Origin: Allomuricauda sp. CAU 1633
GTDB lineage: Bacteria > Bacteroidota > Bacteroidia > Flavobacteriales > Flavobacteriaceae
Assembly: GCF_017313225.1 (NCBI RefSeq)
Contig: NZ_JAFLNE010000004.1
Coordinates: forward strand, 186,001 to 250,000
Length of the DNA stretch: 64,000 bases
Direction: 5' to 3'
Shown here: piece after piece, positions 61,085-64,000 of the stretch
Position numbering within the stretch: position 1 is the stretch's first letter
Layout of the letters: each line of letters opens with the position of its first letter
Translations under genes and position numbers: made by a program
Notes under the pieces: generated by a model
What the model was told of the DNA's origin: nothing
Databases searched by the model: none
What the model saw: only the letters and a program-made list of their open reading frames with translations

Positions 61085-61157
61085 CTGGGGAGGCTTATAT
61101 TAATATGGCTAAAAGAAAAACCCCAGTTTTTTTAAGGTTTATCTGTAATGGGGTTTT
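61085..61157 (+). other. Competing hairpins ahead of a small membrane-protein gene
   Basis: Two exclusive pairings share one strand. CTGGGG (61085-61090) can pair with CCCCAG (61121-61126), or AAAACCCCA (61117-61125) can pair with TGGGGTTTT (61149-61157). The second has a 23-base loop. Either could form in a leader RNA of the gene starting at 61210. No ligand-binding domain is recognised. Confidence 0.3.
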
Positions 61158-61209
61158 ACCGAGTTTGAGTATCTTACCAGCACTTCCCCCCTAACAAAAC
61201 ATATTCCGT

Positions 61210-61476
61210 ATGGGCATATTTCTTATCGTGGTTGGGGTCATCTTTTTGGTATTGGTGTATAAAAATGTAAAAGCTGGATTAAACCCTGATTGGTTAATAT
61301 GGACCTTGGCCACCATTGGTATGCTTGTTGGAGTTTTGTATCTATCCAACTATATCGACTGTAAAATGAACAATAGTGGCTACTGCGGAACTGTTCCTAC
61401 CTTAATTTGGATGTATGCAGCCCCAGTCGCCCTTTGTCTGATGCAGTTACTCTATTTAAAAAGAAGCAGTTTTTAA
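61210..61476 (+). CDS. Small membrane protein, 88 residues
   Basis: Three hydrophobic segments (about 2-16, 27-46 and 64-82) with a polar loop bearing two cysteines, DCKMNNSGYCG, likely in the periplasm and able to form a disulfide. No family recognised. The frame is clean and is the only good one in the gap. Confidence 0.7.
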   Translation: MGIFLIVVGVIFLVLVYKNVKAGLNPDWLIWTLATIGMLVGVLYLSNYIDCKMNNSGYCGTVPTLIWMYAAPVALCLMQLLYLKRSSF

Positions 61477-61557
61477 ATTTGGGTTGGTTTTGTCCAATTT
61501 CACGGTCTTGGTGAATTGGTAAAGTTCGTTGAAAAAATAAAAGCGTATCTTTAGTGT

Positions 61558-61659
61558 ATGACCAGAAAGAGCTATAACATCTACAGACTATTTCTTTATA
61601 TCCAAACCGCCGTATTTGTGGTCATCATGATTGCATGGTGGATTGTTGGGAAATACTAA
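61558..61659 (+). CDS. Small single-pass membrane protein, 33 residues
   Basis: A short ATG frame starting MTRKSYNIYRLFLYIQ and then a hydrophobic tryptophan-rich helix (VFVVIMIAWWIVGKY). A positive N terminus followed by one membrane helix is the usual pattern of tiny inner-membrane proteins. Its stop directly abuts the convergent DUF1080 stop. Plausible but unproven. Confidence 0.4.
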   Translation: MTRKSYNIYRLFLYIQTAVFVVIMIAWWIVGKY

Positions 61660-62421
61660 TTAAAGCTCCCTGATTTTTATATCCCTAAACCAAACCTCAA
61701 AATACCAATCCTGTAAACTTATTTTGCCTTGATTGGCTTTGCCAAACTCAGGATAATTGGTAAAGTTGGTACCTTTTATTTTTTCGTGCCATTCCGGTGC
61801 GGTAAAATCTTGTGTTGCTGTACGAACGCCATTCAGGTAAAATTCCACTTTTCCATTTTCCTGTTTAATACGGGTTTGGTTCCACTCACCAGCATTGGTA
61901 ATGGCTTCATTTTCTTGAGGCGAAAACCCATACAAACAACCTGATTTTTTCACGGGAATGTCTTGATCCATGTGGTTGGGGTCCAGAATTTGGTACTCAG
62001 GCCCAGTTTGGTAAGCTGTGGCCACCTCCGGTTTTTCCTGCACATTGATGAAAATCCCGCTATTCCCACGATTACCGATTTTCCATTCCAATACCAGTTC
62101 GTAGTTGGTATAGGACTTTTCACTGACCAAATCCTCATTGCTCTCTGTTTCAATGCTTGGATTACGATGCAACGCCCCCTCTTTTACTTCCCAGACGGAT
62201 GGCGCTCCGGAATTGTAAACATGCCAACCTTGTAAGGTTTCACCATCAAACAACAATTCCCACCCCTGCTCTTTTTCAATATCATATAAGGTATTATGGC
62301 TCTCATTTTCTTGGGCTACTTGCTTGGTGTGCCATTCGGAAGTTTTTTCTTCTTTATCCTGATTTTTACAGGAAATGATAATAAGGGTAAGGCACAGCAG
62401 GCCAAAAATTTTAATGTGCAT
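61660..62421 (-). CDS. DUF1080 (3-keto-disaccharide hydrolase-like) lipoprotein
   Basis: A 253-residue lipoprotein with leader MHIKIFGLLCLTLIIISC. The DUF1080 jelly-roll starts at LLFDGETLQGWHVY; GNRGNSGIFINVQE near 118 and FEVWFRDIKIREL at the end are family motifs. It differs from the secreted paralog at 28.3-28.9 kb by lipid anchoring and a longer insert (GPEYQILDPNHM). 3-keto-glycoside cleavage is the known activity of some relatives. A 12-bp palindrome lies just upstream of the start. Confidence 0.9.
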   Translation of the reverse strand: MHIKIFGLLCLTLIIISCKNQDKEEKTSEWHTKQVAQENESHNTLYDIEKEQGWELLFDGETLQGWHVYNSGAPSVWEVKEGALHRNPSIETESNEDLVSEKSYTNYELVLEWKIGNRGNSGIFINVQEKPEVATAYQTGPEYQILDPNHMDQDIPVKKSGCLYGFSPQENEAITNAGEWNQTRIKQENGKVEFYLNGVRTATQDFTAPEWHEKIKGTNFTNYPEFGKANQGKISLQDWYFEVWFRDIKIREL

Positions 62422-62435
62422 GATGTTTGTTTAGG

Positions 62436-62447
62436 TAAATCGATTTA
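62436..62447. promoter_or_regulatory. Possible LacI-type half-matching operator
   Basis: TAAATCGATTTA is a perfect 12-bp palindrome 14 bases upstream of the DUF1080 start, sharing the AATCGATT centre with the operators at 2997 and 41149 and lying at the same distance from a start codon as the first. The flanks differ (A for G and T for C), so binding by the same regulator is uncertain. Confidence 0.4.
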
Positions 62448-62586
62448 AAAATAGTCAAATAAAATATTTAAATGCCCCTATTGAATGGTGCAGGTTTGTA
62501 CACTTGTTTATAACATCGTTAAAAACTATTGGCGTCAACAAAATTGTGCGGTTTTTGATTATGTAATTTTAGTAAAACTTACAACC

Positions 62587-62997
62587 ATGGATTCACGTTC
62601 CAAAAGTCTTTTGGAGATTCGTCCAGACATTCCACAGTCACACTTTAATAGCGAAATGGGTTCTGATGAACGTTTTCAGAACAAGACCCTTCGCCCCGTA
62701 ATTAAATTGCAGAACTTTTTGCTGGTCGAGGCATTTAAGAATTACATCTATAAACATAAGGGTGTTTTTTATGATCTTAGTTTGGAGAAACGCCTTGCGT
62801 ATATTGAGCGGGCCATACAGAAGGACATCAAATTCAGAAACTCCTTAAAAGGTATGGTCATAGGTCAATTTACCGTCGAGGAATATCAAGATTATATTCG
62901 GAATTCCTCTGCCCTGAACAAGAGGATGATGAATATGGTCACCGAAAGATTGAAGGACCAGGTACAATTGCTGGACAAGGAAGAAGTCCTTTTATAA
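62587..62997 (+). CDS. Conserved flavobacterial protein of unknown function
   Basis: A 136-residue cytoplasmic, helical protein. I chose the ATG giving MDSRSKSLLEIRPDIP; upstream frame extension is out of keeping with relatives. FQNKTLRPVIKLQNFLLVEAF, KDIKFRNSLKGMVIGQFT and SALNKRMMNMVTERL are strongly conserved-looking blocks. Related proteins are sometimes labelled glyoxalase, but I see no VOC metal motif. It overlaps the convergent DUF2461 gene by 6 bases. Confidence 0.8.
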   Translation: MDSRSKSLLEIRPDIPQSHFNSEMGSDERFQNKTLRPVIKLQNFLLVEAFKNYIYKHKGVFYDLSLEKRLAYIERAIQKDIKFRNSLKGMVIGQFTVEEYQDYIRNSSALNKRMMNMVTERLKDQVQLLDKEEVLL

Positions 62998-63669
62998 AAG
63001 GGATTCTCCGTTCAAGTTGGTGGTCAAAATATCACTCATAAGGTCAAAATAGGGCCGAATCGCGCGAAAGGATTTATCCACTTCCTGGGCAAAAGAATCG
63101 GAAAGCACTTCTTTATCTGAAAAATTTCGGACAAAAATAAACTGCTTTTTCCGAATCAAATCGATATCGGGATGCTCCTTATCAAACCCTTTTGGAGCTG
63201 TTTTTACGGCATCACCCGCCAAATCACCCCAAATTTCCTTGAAGGATTTTTCATTGATTACCTCACGAAACTCCGAAGCATCCATTTCAAGCTCTTTTCG
63301 AATACGGAACAAATCTTCTTTATTGGGGTCCCAAAAGCCTGTGGCCAAAAAGGACCCACCTGGCATAATATGAATGTAGTAACCCCCTCTTAAATGGGCA
63401 CCCAATCTTGAAAATGAAGCTGATAGATGCGTCTTATAGGGTGTTTTGTTCTTGGAAAAGCGAACGTCCCTATAAATTCGGAACATTTTCATTTTTTCAA
63501 TTTCATCATGGTGGTTCAACCCATCTTTAATGGTTTCAAAAAAAGATTTTACGGCTTTCTCATGGGTCTTGAATGTGGGTTTATGCTGTTCAAACCAGTC
63601 TTTGTTGTTATTCTTGGAAAGTTCTTTTAAGAAGTCTAATACATCTTTTGAGATAGTGGAATTGCTCAC
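62992..63669 (-). CDS. DUF2461 family protein
   Basis: A 225-residue protein of the DUF2461 (TIGR02453-like) family. LKELSKNNNKDWFEQHKP at residues 14-31, FRIYRDVRFSKNKTPYKTHLSA near 63 and GGYYIHIMPGGSFLATGFWDP near 95 are the family hallmarks. Function is unknown; it is cytoplasmic and single-domain. Length fits. Confidence 0.93.
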   Translation of the reverse strand: MSNSTISKDVLDFLKELSKNNNKDWFEQHKPTFKTHEKAVKSFFETIKDGLNHHDEIEKMKMFRIYRDVRFSKNKTPYKTHLSASFSRLGAHLRGGYYIHIMPGGSFLATGFWDPNKEDLFRIRKELEMDASEFREVINEKSFKEIWGDLAGDAVKTAPKGFDKEHPDIDLIRKKQFIFVRNFSDKEVLSDSFAQEVDKSFRAIRPYFDLMSDILTTNLNGESLL

Positions 63670-63767
63670 AGTCTTATTTTGATAATATGTTATTTTTTAT
63701 CTAAAGTTAGACTTTTATCGGGGAGCATGGTAAGGATTTTTCTAATTTTAAGACCATAAAGCACAGT

Positions 63768-64000
63768 ATGGACAAGGAAAAGATAATTTCTGAGTTAAAC
63801 AGGCATAAGAAACTGCCCTATCTTGACTTTAGATTAAAACAGGAAACCGAGGATTTTACCGATACACTTTTTTATACCCTTTTTGATGCCAACACGCCAG
63901 TTGCGGTAAATCTTGAAATGTTAGAGAATAAGTTCAACACCTTGCTGGACATGGCATGCTGGGAATTGGAACGACCCAGCAGTGAATTTTGGGACAGTTA
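63768..64000 (+). CDS. Probable serine acetyltransferase, 3' end outside window
   Basis: The first 77 residues of a longer protein, starting MDKEKIISELNRHKKLPYLD. FTDTLFYTLFDANTPVAVNLEMLENKF followed by LLDMACWELERPSSEFWDS matches the helical N-terminal domain of Bacteroidota serine O-acetyltransferases (CysE), which make O-acetylserine for cysteine synthesis. The catalytic left-handed beta helix lies beyond the window, so the assignment is tentative. Confidence 0.55.
   Translation, partial: MDKEKIISELNRHKKLPYLDFRLKQETEDFTDTLFYTLFDANTPVAVNLEMLENKFNTLLDMACWELERPSSEFWDS

Noticed and set aside
1-64000. CRISPR arrays, transposons, prophage, tRNA or rRNA genes
   Set aside because: No regularly spaced repeats, transposase or integrase motifs, or tRNA/rRNA-like segments were seen while reading both strands. 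A dedicated tRNA scan was not possible.

Overview
This 64 kb window looks like chromosomal DNA of a marine-type Flavobacteriaceae bacterium (Bacteroidota). The genus is an inference, with the Muricauda/Flagellimonas or Zobellia/Maribacter neighbourhood most plausible. The reasons are many Sec or lipobox leaders ending in short 'SCG/SCS/GCK' lipoboxes, core promoters that fit TTG-N19/20-TAnnTTTG, a short 287-residue primary sigma factor, MenB-based menaquinone synthesis, moderate GC, and intergenic repeats of a kind common in this group. No rRNA, tRNA, CRISPR array, transposase, integrase or phage gene was seen. The window reads as a stable, gene-dense chromosome.

Layout. 1-3 kb: a minus-strand operon of a DUF6807 lipoprotein and two Gfo/Idh/MocA oxidoreductases, with a perfect 16-bp LacI-type operator at its promoter. 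3.2-15.7 kb: a cytochrome c/PQQ sugar dehydrogenase, a universal stress protein, an aldehyde dehydrogenase, small lipoproteins, an exported methyltransferase next to a giant BNR/Vps10 protein, an SRPBCC-ArsR operon with twin operators, and a trehalase divergent from a GntR regulator. 16.6-27 kb: an eleven-gene minus-strand operon that encodes an exported molybdenum hydroxylase (iron-sulfur and Mo subunits) with cofactor synthesis (MoaD, MoaA, MobA, MoeB-rhodanese, MoeA), maturation (XdhC, MocA), a TauE permease and a periplasmic amidohydrolase.

27-37.5 kb: mostly single secreted or envelope genes (VWA lipoprotein, DUF1080, M14 peptidase, amidase, an esterase-cupin fusion, 3D-domain lipoprotein, pirin, serine hydrolase, DM13) and menB, flanked by dispersed repeats. 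37.7-41 kb: a redox cluster with a CrtI-like flavoprotein carrying a truncated ferredoxin-reductase domain, a flavodoxin and a DUF4386 membrane protein. 41.2-47.8 kb: a GH115 alpha-glucuronidase operon with a second copy of the LacI-type operator, followed by a D-aminoacylase-like protein, a serine hydrolase and a secreted unknown. 47.9-52.7 kb: agmatine catabolism (AguB, AguA), an M20 amidohydrolase and a GH88/105 unsaturated uronyl hydrolase. 52.7-64 kb: a glycosyltransferase, a helicase, rpoD, two tandem homologous micro-ORFs, two unrecognised genes, an M19 dipeptidase, a thioesterase, DUF72, DUF1080, DUF2461 and the start of a probable serine acetyltransferase.

Themes. Plant or algal polysaccharide use is suggested by GH115, GH88/105, trehalase, the oxidoreductase pair and two DUF1080 proteins, although no SusC/SusD pair is present. 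Two or possibly three distant loci share an operator core for one LacI-family regulator that lies outside the window. The most unusual items are the tandem micro-ORFs beside rpoD, the exported methyltransferase, the self-contained periplasmic molybdoenzyme operon, the truncated flavoprotein fusion, and the GH115 operon that mixes sugar and peptide-type hydrolases.
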